Shown here: piece after piece, positions 24,879 through 36,000 of the stretch
Layout: each line of letters opens with the position of its first letter
Position numbering within the stretch: the stretch's first letter is position 1
Source: Sipunculus nudus
Lineage: Eukaryota > Annelida > Sipuncula > Golfingiida > Sipunculidae
NCBI GenBank assembly: GCA_026874595.1
Contig: CM049309.1
Location: 15,757,576 to 15,821,575 of the forward strand
Reading direction: 5' to 3'
Length of the DNA: 64,000 bases
Notes under the pieces: model-generated
What the model was told of the DNA's origin: nothing
What the model saw: only the letters and a program-made list of their open reading frames with translations
Database searches by the model: none
Program-made: the position numbers and the translations under genes

Positions 24879-27800
24879 ATGTTTGATGTAGCATTAACAG
24901 AAGCAGGTGCTCACGTGAATTTGGCGACATCACATGACGAAAATCATCCCCCTGAATGCATGATTGACGGGTAAAGATGACATACAATTATCTACTTATA
25001 TTATCGCTCAACAGATCCCAAGATTTCATTTTCAATCATCTTTTAAACAACTGATTTACTCAGCTGTTTACTCATATTTTATATACTCATATCTTAGTTT
25101 ACCCATGCAAATATTCAATATTTATTCATTTAATATTTATGGTTAAATTGTTAGGATTTCACCTCTGATAGAAGGCAAATAGCAGATATATAATAATTAA
25201 ATTGACTTATATATAATTATAATATATTATGTAGTTATTACTGGCATATATACTGTTTTAACAGTTGATATTGTAACCTATGTTACAACAGATCATTTCA
25301 CAAGTGACATATAAAACTTATTTTCAAATGGTTTGATTGGCACGGATAATATGTCCAAGTTGTAACTGAATGTTAATTGAAGAAAGCTGAATGGCGAAGG
25401 ATATGAGACATTCAGCCTCAAAATTCCATGTTTATGTAGTCTCATGGCCCCCTCAGATTCCTCAGGTGGTAGAGGACCCATTAGGCTCATCCTGTAATTT
25501 TAAGACAAAGCAGGTACTAGAGTTGGCAAAACTGTATGCATTTTACAAAATGGTGATCATCTAAATATGTATGACATAATGTGAACCTGCAACACTCAAA
25601 AATGATAATCCACCAAGTAAACAATAGAGCTTCAAACAAAGTTAACTGCCATCTGCCAAGCAATTTATAACTATTTATCAATTATACAGATTCAACACAG
25701 GGTAGGGCTGTGCTCCCACTTATGACTTTAGGTTCTGTTTTATCGTAGCCATGTATGTGTTTCCAGAAAAGTACATACCAGCCTAGTGAGGACTACACAG
25801 CACTAATGTTGTTACATTTTGTTTTGAGTGACAGCTAGCCTGCCAAGCAACCTGCGTACATAGACCACAGGCTTACTTAGAGAGCCCAGGTACCCTGCCA
25901 GCATGGAGCCTTGTGAATGCACTCGTGGGGTATCGGGCCAATCTGTGTTAGCCTGTTGATATACTGTGGTTGGCTTCATATTGGCGAGGCTGAAATTTCG
26001 TGATTTCTCCATTTTATTGTTTCGCGAGGGTCTCATTTTGAGATCTCACCAGAACCTATATCAAATCTTTGATAAAGCCATTCCTGTGTGTATTATAAAT
26101 TGTGAATAATTCATAAGCTTGTGATATTCTTCTCATATAAGGAGGGGCCAGTACACACAGCACAGGTTCTTTAGTTCAAATTTAAGGGACTGTTTTCCCT
26201 ATACCTGCATGGATGTAATTTATATTAAGATTTCTCACTTTTCTATCCTATTCCCATACAAGTATTGGCTACACTTTATAAGAAGGACATACTCAATTGG
26301 CCAATTATTCCCGAGGGTGTCATTTTCGTGATTATTTCCCATTCGCGTATATCGCGAAATTAAAACCCTCGCGAACATGAAGGCAACCACAATATTTGTA
26401 TTGAATGACAGCTATCCTGTCCAGTAAGCCATGTTCACAGGACTTTGTGCTGGGTGGGTGTTGGAATTTTCTTCGTGAGCATGTGGGCATTAGAGCCCTG
26501 TGCGGGCCAGGATTTAGAGCCCACACCTGCCATGCAAAACAAACCTTCAGCCCGCAACTGCCCAGCCCTGCAGTCACCGCCCGCACCTATAAAGAAAAAA
26601 TCGACCCCCATCCGCGCCGCATATTATGCTTTCAGTCCGCAACCAACCCCACATTTTTACTAAAAGTCAGCCCGCATTCAACCTGCCAATAAACATAAGG
26701 GACAACCAGAAAGGTAGCCAACTAAAAATGTATGATTTATTTTCAGATATTATTAATGAATGACCATCTGAGTAGATAGCATTATCATGTTTCTTGATGG
26801 TAGGGCATTTTCCAGTTTTTTCACAGGTAAGGACGAGTGTCATTGAATTACCATGCATTTTCTTATTTTTAAGAATTATCACTTCCCAAAATTAAATTAT
26901 TAACTGCCATATCACTGGAAATGTCACTGCAGTAACTGGGAAACACTATTCAAATATTTCAATTGTGTCTCCATAAAATATTTAAAGTAATTATAAATTC
27001 AACATATCCAGGTATTTAGCTAACAACATAATTGCAGTTTAAACATATTTACCATGCATATGCTGCTATACGGAAACATAAAACAAAACTTAAGCAAAAA
27101 ACAATTTCTATTAAGTTTGTATGCCTAGAGTTACACTACTCATCACTAGCAGATAGCATACTTGCTTACCACAGTTCACACCTTTTTATTTGACAAAGAG
27201 CTTAATTCTGTCCAGTGATGATCAGCTAATTAGCTGAAAGGGAAGGGTATGGAACTGTACCGAGGGAGTCAGCTCTATGTCATGGGTATGCACAAAAGAA
27301 CAGATATCAAATGAGCCCCATGGCATGCTCCTTATCTCATTTTGCTTTGCTTATGCATTCCTCTAAACAAGCCAGTGCTCATTTGCTCATCCATGATTAG
27401 CACACCTCAGTCTTTGTGAATAATGTCAAGCTATATCCAGCTGGTGACAGAGCAAGATGGGATGATACTGTGACTATTAAAACATCACAGGCATAATCCT
27501 AGTGCTCTACCCTCAGCCATGTAGGTAATATCTGAGACTGGCCACAAGTATAGGCCTACAGTGCTGAACAGTCTATAATAATACGACACTATTCCCAGGT
27601 ACATTTGCAATATTGTGAAAAGTGGTCTCTGCTAAGCAAAATCTGTCTCAAAACTCCGGGCATTTATATTCACAGTTGCTATAAGTAATTAAAAAAAAAT
27701 GAATAACCGAAGGAACATAAACAGAACTGCAGCGCTTAACATTTAAGTAAATGTGATCATCTTCTAGCTATTTAACCATGTTTTTGGTCCGCAGAAACCC

Positions 27801-30800
27801 GCACTTAAATATCATGCAACCCACCCCGCATATCCCATCTTTTAGCATGCACCCACCTGGCCCCGCAGAGAATTTTTTTTCTGCCTACCCTGCCCCGAAA
27901 AAATCCTGAAAAATCAGCCTGCAGGGCGAGGCGGTTGCAGGCCCCCACAGCCCATCTGAAGAATTTTGGCCCCCGCAGGGCTCTAGTGGGCATACACGCG
28001 GGATATATTGGGCAAGTTAGCTGTCAATCAATCAAATGTAACAACATTGGCGCTGTGTAGTCCTCGCAGGGCTGGTATGCATTTTTCTAGAAACGCATTC
28101 ATGGCTACGATAAAATAGTCTTAATGTCATAAGAGGTCAATGGAGTGGGAGCAAAATTTTACCTATTATTTAATAAGAGTATGCAGGGCTGATGTCCTGA
28201 CATTGTGCTCAGGTGGAAGACCCAGGTTCCCTGGACCCCTCCTTTTTAATATAAAGTACATGTACTTAGCATGGGAAAAAAATAAGTAACCATTATATAT
28301 TAGAATATAATAAATCATGTAATATCAAGGCAATTTGGTTGCAAATGAAGCATCTATTCTTTGATTATACCAAGATGGCTGGTATTGAATGTTTGAATGG
28401 TTTGATATTGTTTATGTGATGTGCATTTAAATGTACATTTCTTTGCAGGAAACCAGACACATTCTGGACATCGACAGGAATTTATCCTCAGGAGTTCATC
28501 ATCAGCTTCACTTCATTGATGAATATGAGCAATATTAGAGTTCAGTGTGCCAACGGTAAGAAGTGTTTAAAAAATACTTAATATAATTGTTGCTTGGTAA
28601 ATCTGGCACATACTTGGGCACTTGGAATGGGAAACTGTTAGAGCACTGAATCAAAGACTGCAGGTATGATATTTAATGTGTCTGGTAGCAGAGCGCCATT
28701 ATATGTCTGGTCTATTGTGTGTGTCTGAATCAGTGTAGTTGATCTTGAGGCAGGTCTCAGCCTCGAGGTTTGTTTCCATTGGCCTTTGTTTCAGACTTAG
28801 CAGTCAGTGACTCATGAATAATCTTGAGCTTTCTGGCTCTTGAGACATAAGCCAAGGTAAGCATATGACTGCAAATTAATTGATTGTAGTAGAGTTCTAA
28901 AACGTTCAGTTTGAATCTAAGGTCACTAATGTTTTTACTCTGAACAGAAACCAGACTTTGAATCCTAGGGTTTCATTGACTGTGACTTGGATTTTGGTGA
29001 ATTGGGGTTAGTCTTGGTGGGAGAGTAGACTAGAACTCGGTCCTGGCCTCAGTGAGTGGGTACAGTAACTTGTTCAAGGCATAGGAGGGTGGTTACCTTA
29101 CTACATCATCACATGTCTATCAGCTATTTATAACTGTGCAACATTTTTTTCTCATATATATGGAAATATATAACATTTACAAGGCTCGACGTTAAATTTT
29201 GAAAGTATTTGCCAAGTAGGGCTTTCACTTGCCCTACATGAATTTTTACTTGTCCCACAAAAATCAGTAATTATGGCCACATCCACAAAAAATGCGATTC
29301 CATATGATTATTATGTTAATTATATTTCTCTTTGGCATTTGCACAGATTAAAACATGCATGTGATTAAAGCCAGAGGTGTTAAAATATGATTTCACTTTT
29401 CCTGAAAAAGAAAGTGGCCCACTAAAGATTAGTCATGATTCAGGCCTTTGTGTAAAGGTTTATCTGGGTCCCCCTAAACACCCAAAACACCGGTGTTTTT
29501 GGTATCTGTGACAAAACACCACGAAACACCCACTCAGCTACAAATCTGAACCCAAAATGTAACACCAATCGATAAATAATCATGTGATGAATATATCTCT
29601 GCAATATTGTTTCATAAATCTATGACATAAAGATAAAAACGAGTGTTTCCTGCCGTGGTCGGATCACCGGCGCCCAAGGCAGCCATTTATTCCAGCTATG
29701 ACCCTGCCCCCTAGTGGCGCAAGTCACAATCAAGCAGCGCACTTGTCAGTTGTACAAAAAACTATTGCTTTCTTTTATTTTACAGAATATTGGCATAATT
29801 CTGCATTAACATATGCAACAGATGATGATTTATTAACTAAAGCCAGTGTTTTGCTTCAAATTCGAATTTAAAAGGGTGTTTCGAGGTGTTTCGTCACATG
29901 TACCCAATACACCGGTGTTTTGGGTGTTTAGGCGGACCTGTTTATCTTGCACCCACTTGCCCAGTTGGGCAAGTAGGAACCCACGTTTGGTTGCCCTACC
30001 ACCATTTTTACTTGCCCTGGGCAAGCGATTAACCATTAATGTTAAAACCCTGATTTATAACACTAAATATATATATATGTAAATAGTCTATAGACTATAT
30101 ATATTCATTATCCTTCTTGTAAAGGAGAAGTGCATGATTTTATACTAAAATGTAACTGTTTCAATGAATTTACAGATTAAGTACAGTTCCCCCAGTGCAG
30201 TTCACATTTAGCTAATCCTGTTCTTGTCAAATCACTCTGTTCAACTCCAATTTAGAAGATATTGGCAGAATAAATTTATGTATCATTTCCCCAACACTGA
30301 TTTGAATTGATGTCTTCGTAATGTTGTATTTGGTTTGGAATTCTTGTATTAAATCAAACTTGTGATCTTGTAACAGCAATTATGCATGTTAAAGATTTAT
30401 AGTGTTGTTTAGTTGTGATCAGCATGTACCTTTTTCCTCAAACTGAAATGTTTCGAATTATAGAGGCATAATCACTGTTGACTGTCAAGTATTTATTTTT
30501 CTACAATTCATTTGATTTCAGTTAAAAGGCTGTTAATTGAAAGAAGTGTCCAGCATACACCAACAGACTTTGAACCCATAGGAGAAAAAGGTATTTATAC
30601 AGAAACACTACCATAATAGGAACTATGATTTACCAGTAATTAAAGAGAGTACATACTACAGAGAAGTAATCAAGACTTTCTTTCAACAAATATAGAAGTT
30701 AACATAATTAGTTTTTCTCATGACAGCAAAATTGTTTTTTAATCAAACTTGTGAATTATATCTTTACTTTGCACAAAAATTTGGATATAATATCTTAAAA

Positions 30801-31607
30801 GATGCTTTTCACCATAATCTGTTTTAAATGTATTATTGGATACACCAGCCTCGGGTCTATTGCATATCTTGCTTTTAAAGGTATAAAGTAATGTGACTTT
30901 ACATTTGTACAAACCTTACCCCCCGACCCCCCCCCCCTCCTTTTCTTTTAGAAAAACAATCTTGATGCCATGGCTGTCCAGGTTAATAAAGAGGACAGCA
31001 TATTGATGTTTTGATATTGTCCAGTATTAATTAATTTTGTGCGTTAGAGGATGGAAAATAAATAAGGTTATATTGTAGTGGTAGGAATCATTTGTAAAAT
31101 CATATTTGATGATTGAAAGATAAAACATGACCCATAATCCAAGGTAATGACACTGAATCCTTTACACAAGGTTACATTTAAAACACTGTCCACTGTTTTG
31201 TGCCCTGTCTTTCTTATATCTCTGACAGAATAAGAATATTGTTCAGGACAATTTGACTTCTTTGGATATCACACAAAATTATTTGTGATCATTAAACCAA
31301 AAATGTTATCAAATCTATTGATTATGAATAAAAGACCAATTATCAATATAATCAATTAATTGGCACACCACTTTTATGTTGTATTCATATTTCAAATATT
31401 TCGATACTATTTCAGTTTATGTACAGAAGCCATAAATTTGTTTTAATTTTTGCAGAATTGGAGAATGGAGATGGTTTCCTGACGGAGGAATTCTTGGTCA
31501 ACAACATGACAGCAGAACATTTAAAATTCTCCATTTTATCGGGGTATGACCATTTTGTGGCAGTTCAGAAAGTCCATGTGGACGGAACAGCAGTTCACAG
31601 CCAGTGA
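24879..31607 (+). CDS. HSPB11: IFT25 / HSPB11, intraflagellar transport protein 25 (complete)
   Basis: Four exons: 24879-24970, 28449-28555, 30522-30590 and 31456-31607 (TGA 31605-31607). Phases agree and give 139 residues, against ~144 in human. Matches to the family are clear: LATSHDENHPPECMIDG (human LATSSDEKHPPENIIDG), KPDTFWTSTGIYPQEFII, VKRLLIERS, TPTDFEPI, and LKFSILSGYDHFVAVQKVHV followed by DGTAVHSQ at the end. IFT25 folds as a galactose-binding-like beta sandwich and pairs with IFT27 in the IFT-B train of cilia. Despite the HSPB name it is not a true small heat-shock protein. Family work places a calcium site near the DxxxPPxxxIDG loop, which is present here. The start codon has A at -3. 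It lies head to head with LRRC42. Intron 1 (3.5 kb) is filled with nested transposons. Confidence 0.93.
25713..28154. mobile_element. TIR element in IFT25 intron 1, interrupted by other insertions
   Basis: The left arm (25713-25850) begins TGCTCCCACTTATGAC and contains TTTTATCGTAGCCATG and AGGACTACACAGC. The right arm (about 28005-28154) is its reverse complement with scattered mismatches and ends GTGGGAGCA. The arms are ~140 bp long. Between them lie the hAT-like element 26491-27985 and a stretch with CGCGAGGGT boxes (25990-26380). I did not find a target duplication. Confidence 0.65.
26491..27985. mobile_element. hAT-like non-autonomous element with 8-bp target-site duplication
   Basis: The termini TAGAGCCCTGTGCGGGCC and GGCCCCCGCAGGGCTCTA are inverted repeats with one or two differences. 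They are flanked by a perfect 8-bp direct repeat, GTGGGCAT (26483-26490 and 27986-27993). An 8-bp duplication with an AGAGCCCTG-like terminus is the hAT signature. The element is 1495 bp long. Both ends are GC-rich, with CCCGC repeats that continue ~200 bp inward. The AT-rich interior has no transposase frame that I recognise. Confidence 0.8.
28556..29181 (+). other. IFT25 intron 2, unclassified part
   Basis: The intron starts GTAAGA after exon 28449-28555. No clear element ends or coding frame were found before the hAT-like remnant that begins near 29182. Confidence 0.5.
29182..30053. mobile_element. Decayed hAT-like MITE hosting a second insertion
   Basis: The left end AAGGCTCGACGTTAAATTTT and the right end TTAATGTTAAAACCCTG are a poorly matched inverted pair. 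The inner flanks carry CTTGCCC/GGGCAAG motifs on both sides (CACTTGCCCTACATG; TTGCCCTGGGCAAGCG). Such GGGCTCGACATTAA ends with GGGCAAG boxes are common in invertebrate hAT-like MITEs. It is interrupted by 29466-29939 and lies in IFT25 intron 2. Confidence 0.55.
29466..29939. mobile_element. hAT-like MITE with 8-bp target-site duplication
   Basis: The left terminus GGGTCCCCCTAAACACCC, followed by AAAACACCGGTGT, mirrors the right terminus ACACCGGTGTTTTGGGTG, followed by TTTAGGCGGACC. Perfect 8-bp direct repeats GTTTATCT lie at 29458-29465 and 29940-29947. The element is 474 bp long, non-coding, and nested in the older element 29182-30053. Confidence 0.8.
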
Positions 31608-31694
31608 TTGAAAACTGTGACGTGTTGTATTGACATTTATCCTTGTATATCCAAAATTAATATTCTGTGTCCAGTGGAAATTCTTACTTTCTTT

Positions 31695-32167
31695 TTTAAT
31701 GGTGCACATTCACCTACATTTTGAAAAAGAATTTATGTGATTTCTGGCTTCTTCTGTCTATATATAAATGAGTCTAAGGGTACTGTTGGTTGTGAACAGT
31801 TCATTAAGGCCTTCCTGAGGGATGTGTGAACTTGTTTGTCAACAACATTTTTGTAAACACAGCAATGTTGACAAACAAGAAAAACATGTAATCTAAGGTA
31901 ATGGTTGCTTATATGTGGAAGGTAGAAAGGTCATTTGTTGCAAAACACCATTTGCAAAGTTCTGGCTTATCTGACTTGCTGCCAGAAGCCCTTGTTGATT
32001 TTTTTTTATCATTTTGGTGGGCTCCCACATGTTATAATCACGTTGATGTAAACAAAACAAGCAGCCTGTGTGCAATGATATCCACATTTTCTGGCTTATT
32101 TTTATGAAAGCTCATAGGAATTAACTTAAGTTAATACAGGTGAGATAGGTGATTGGGCCCCTTTAAG
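31695..32167. mobile_element. piggyBac-like MITE (TTAA flanks)
   Basis: The left end TTAA-TGGTGCACATTCACCTA and the right end AGGTGATTGGGCCCCT-TTAA form imperfect inverted repeats flanked by TTAA, the target of piggyBac elements. Internal sequence (AACTTGTTTGTCAACAACAT, ACACAGCAATGTTGACAAAC, GTTGCAAAACACCATTTGCA) recurs at 57636-57960 and 35690-36000. It begins ~90 bp past the IFT25 stop, so it could form part of its 3' UTR. Confidence 0.6.
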
Positions 32168-33430
32168 AATTTGCAGCAAAATTTCTGTTCATTCAGGTAT
32201 GAATATTACTCACATATGAGGAAAATCTGTATTGTATTTCCTGATGGATGAATTTATATGCTGCACCTTATTGGTTTATCAAAAGGGATGTAAAGAAAAT
32301 AATTTTCATAGTACAAACAAAAGATGGATATGCAGATATTTCTAAAGATATTTCTAAATGTAAGGTATATATTTTGTCTTTAATATTTTGTCTTTAAAGA
32401 TATGAATATTTGATGTATAATATGACAGGATATGCCCACTCTCTCATGTCATAATCTGGTTGTTTTCTGTAAGTCTGTGTATAAAAATTTTGTTTTCAAG
32501 GCCGAGTGTTTTATTCTTTATGATAACAACATATTAAGAACAGCATCATTACCAGGGGTCAAAATAACGCCTTTCTGCCTGTCCCAGACAGACAAATGTG
32601 CATGGAAAGGCATTTTTCATCTTGTACCTATCCGTTGGAAAGGTGAATACCTAGACGTATTCCACATTAGTTGCTGATAAATAGTTAACATGACACAAAA
32701 ACTAATTATTTTACAGGCGATATAACATTGTTACTATTGAAAACATTCAGTTCTTTATGCATGCAAGTGTGCGTTGAGGATGGCATATATGATTGCAGAA
32801 TCAGGTGTGACTGAAGGATGCATCTTTAGCAGAAAGGCAGTTTTTTTCTGTGGAAAGGGCAAACCTGTATTAAAGCCTTTCTGTTGGAAAGGTAAATATT
32901 TCAAAGTATTTGATCCCTAATATCTATGTGCCTGGGAGGTTGCATGCTACATAAAAAAGAACAAATAGCCTTCTAGCAGTGATAAGATTCAAGTCTTGAC
33001 CTTTGGAAAAAAAATTCAAAATGTCTGGCCGATACATCCAGCCACTCCTGAGATACATGTATTTATGATTCCCCCCCCCCCAAAAAAAGATGCACAGATG
33101 TAGGCCAGGTAGTGATGTTTTTATTAGGTACCACAAGTCCTGTGCAAAATAAAGATATCAAAGATAACTGGACAAGCAAAATTTTAGGCCAGTCAATCAT
33201 ATATGGATGCTGCACATAAACGATTGAGACAACCCCACCATGTACCAGGCTTGTGCTCAAGATAAAACAATCCAAGTTGACTGGCATGTAAAATTTCAGG
33301 CCAGTACATGAAACTAATATGTGATTTTCAAAAAAGAAGTTGTACAATGGAAGCCATGTTAAGGCCAAATGTTAGGGGTCACACCAGAAAGGTTAGGCAC
33401 AAGTTCACATGACCCAATAATGATGCAACT
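32168..33430. repeat. Intergenic, with unclassified repeat-like patches
   Basis: CTTTCTGCCTG and CCGTTGGAAAGGTGAATACC at 32567-32650 are echoed by AAAGCCTTTCTGTTGGAAAGGT near 32872-32893. The phrase CAAGCAAAATTTTAGGCCAG (33173) is echoed at 33286 (GTAAAATTTCAGGCCAG), a ~110-bp duplication. A run of ten or more C residues lies at 33069. No gene is seen. Confidence 0.45.
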
Positions 33431-34850
33431 TTTTTTAGCTCAGCTGACTGTAAGTCATCTGAGCTATAGCGATCACTCTTTGTCCATTGTCCGTCCGGCC
33501 GTCTGGCTGTCTGTCCGTTAACAAGGCACAGATCATAACCACTGGACCTGCAATCTTCTAACTTTACATCCAGAGAGGTCCATGAAAAATCTCCTTGGAA
33601 ACCTGGAATTAGGTCTCTGTTACCCATATTCTTCAAGCTATTGGGCTCTGTATCTGAACAACTAATGCATTGATCACCATTATTCTTAGCATGGATATTG
33701 AGCATTGAGTGTTTTATCAGTTTATGCAGACTGGTGGCGCCACCTGTATTTTTTCAATTTTTATGATTTTTTTTTTTTATTTTTGAGACCTAAAATGATG
33801 CTGTCATCTGTTAACAGGGCAAAAATTGTAACCGCTGGACCTGAAATCTTCTAACTTTACATCCAGAGAGGTCCATGAAAAGTCTTCTTGGAAACCTGGA
33901 ATTAGGTCTCTGTTACCCATATTCTTGGAGCTATGGGACTGGGAAGTACCCCCCCCCCCCCAGAATAATGAAAAATTTGATACAAAAGCTCAAGTATCTG
34001 AATAACTAATGCATTGATCAACATGATTCTTTGCATGGATATTCATCATGGAGTTTTTCATCAGTTTCTGCAGACTGGTGGTGCCACCTGTTTTTTTGAT
34101 TCATTACTATTTTTTGTATCTATTTTTGAGACCTTAAAAGATGTGGTCATCTGTTAACAGGGCTCAAATAGTAACAACTAGACATAGAATCTTCTCACTT
34201 TACATCCAGGGAGGTACATAAACATTCTCCATAGAAATCTGAAATTAGGTCTCTGTTACCCATATTCTCTGAGTTATTGGGCTTATAAGCACCCCCATCA
34301 TAGTTAAAAATTTGATACCAAAGCAGGGCACAAATCATAAACATTGGACCTGGAATCTTCTAACCTAAAATCCAGGGAGGTCTATGAAAATCTCCTTGGA
34401 AACGTGTATTTTGGTCTCTGTTACCCATATTTTCTTAGCTGTGGGGCTTAAAAAAAGCATAACCCCCAGAATAATTGAAAATTTGATACCAAAGTAGGAG
34501 ACAAATCATAACCTTTGGGCCTAGAATCTTCTAACTTGATATCCTGAGAGTTCCTCAAAAGTTCTCCCCAGAAACCTGAAATTGGGTCACAGTGAACCTT
34601 TATTCTCAGAGTTTTGGGGTATGTTTGAGCACCCTAGAAATAATGCAAAATACACACAATTAAATCGCCTGATTCCTCATGAAAGGCTGGTTGGTTTGTC
34701 ATCAGATTTGTTATGCGTATTGGTCTTGATGAACTTAAGCTAATATGCATGAACAATGATGCCACTTACATTACCTTAATTAGTTGTCTGTGCACGGACA
34801 TATTGTCAACATATCAGTCGGCTGAGCGTCATGACCCACGGGTCATTTGT
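33431..34850 (+). mobile_element. Hairpin-headed element with ~300-bp core repeats and 3' hairpin
   Basis: The head GCTCAGCTGAC (33438-33448) lies in a hairpin-forming stretch and is followed by a GTCCGTCCGGCCGTCTGGC tract. The core holds about four decayed copies of a unit with TCTTCTAACTTTACATCCAG and GGAAACCTGGAATTAGGTCT (near 33553, 33847, 34192, 34363). The tail GTCGGCTGAGC (34817-34827) is the reverse complement of the head box with one mismatch. It is followed by the perfect hairpin ATGACCC-AC-GGGTCAT (34831-34846). The layout matches 4141-5725 although the sequence differs. A perfect GGTGGCGCCACC lies at 33733. Confidence 0.65.
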
Positions 34851-35154
34851 TAAAAAGTCTATTTAGCACAGTTTTGGTTGAGTTAACCAGAATCAAATGT
34901 GGCAGTGCAACTCAGCTGAAAACAGAGTGTCTTTCAAACTGATATTGCATGCAAATTACAATTTCTTGATTGTTAAGTTGTTCTTTCATCAACACCAAAG
35001 TTTCAACAGAAAGCTCCCAGTTTGTTTAAAGTTGGCGATTTACCTTGACTGTAGATTATATAATTTTGTTTACTTCGAGTATATATAAATGAAAAGTAGG
35101 CGATTCCGGTTAAGAAAAATTCTTATAATGCCTTTGCAAAGGATATATGAGCTT
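34851..35154. other. Short unclassified intergenic spacer
   Basis: AT-rich; no gene, repeat end or RNA recognised. Confidence 0.4.
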
Positions 35155-35675
35155 TTTTTATGCCTGTCATATGACGGGAGTATTATGGTATACCCACCGT
35201 CCTTCCGTCTGTTAACTTTTAGTGACGCTTTGATAACTTACCGGGGTTTTGGTGGATTTTCACGAAACTTACCATAACTACTTACCAACAGATTATCTTG
35301 GTCCAGTTTGATTATGGGCAACATCCGCACAAATTTTAAAGGTCATCGGGTCAGGTGGCTACTTTGTGGTGTTGCAGCGATAATTACAAAGAATATAAAG
35401 GATTTTGATTAAACTCATCAGAAATGTTAATCAATAAAATATCTCACCTAAGTTTGATTTCCAGCAAAATCCATGCATATTAAATGAGGTTGGAGGTCAC
35501 AGCACTTTGGAGGAACCTTGGTTACTTCTCAAAAATCATATGGATTTTCATGGAAAAAGTGTTTTCCATCTGAATTACCTTCATGAATTCATCAAAATCC
35601 ATGCATATATAATGAGGTCAGAGGTCACCAGACACATGACAGGCGTATAATTCAATATTGCGGTGCTCTTGTATC
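35155..35675 (+). mobile_element. Short hairpin-headed element, GTCATATGAC type
   Basis: The head GCCTGTCATATGACGGG is nearly palindromic and is followed by CCACCGTCCTTCCGTCTGTT. A body has GGATTTTCACGAAACTTACC and GAGGTCAGAGGTCAC. The tail contains ATGACAGGC, an exact inverted copy of the head's GCCTGTCAT (9 bp), and then ends CGGTGCTCTTGTAT. It is a compact (~520 bp) member of the same structural class as 4141-5725 and 33431-34850. Confidence 0.6.
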
Positions 35676-35689
35676 TACAAGCTGTTAGT

Positions 35690-36000
35690 AAACTTGGTAC
35701 ATGCACCAGTGTTGGCAAACAGAAAAACCATGTAACCTAAGGTGAATGGTTGCATATGTGAGGAAGTTGAAAGGTCACTAATTGCAAAACTCTGGTTCAA
35801 ATGACTTGCCATAAGATTTCCTTGCTGAATGTGTTTCGATTATTTTGGGTGGCCCCCTACATATTGTTAACACATTGATATAAACAAAAAAAGTCTTGGT
35901 GTATTGGGATCTGCGTTCTTTGGTCTATTTTCATAAAAGATTCAAGGGATTCACTTTAGATGCAAGATATCTGAGTAGACCCCTTTTAAAACATGCTGGC
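35690..36000. mobile_element. Truncated copy of the piggyBac-like MITE family
   Basis: It shares AAACCATGTAACCTAAGG, GAAAGGTCACTAATTGCAAAACT and ACACATTGATATAAACAAAA with 31695-32167 and 57636-57960. The right edge is GTAGACCCCTTTTAA. The left end is missing and abuts the 3' end of 35155-35675. Confidence 0.5.

Noticed and set aside
27470-27530. A tRNA-like A-box phrase on the minus strand (TGGCTGAGGGTAGAGCAC)
   Set aside because: No matching B box at the right distance and no cloverleaf; at most a SINE fragment.
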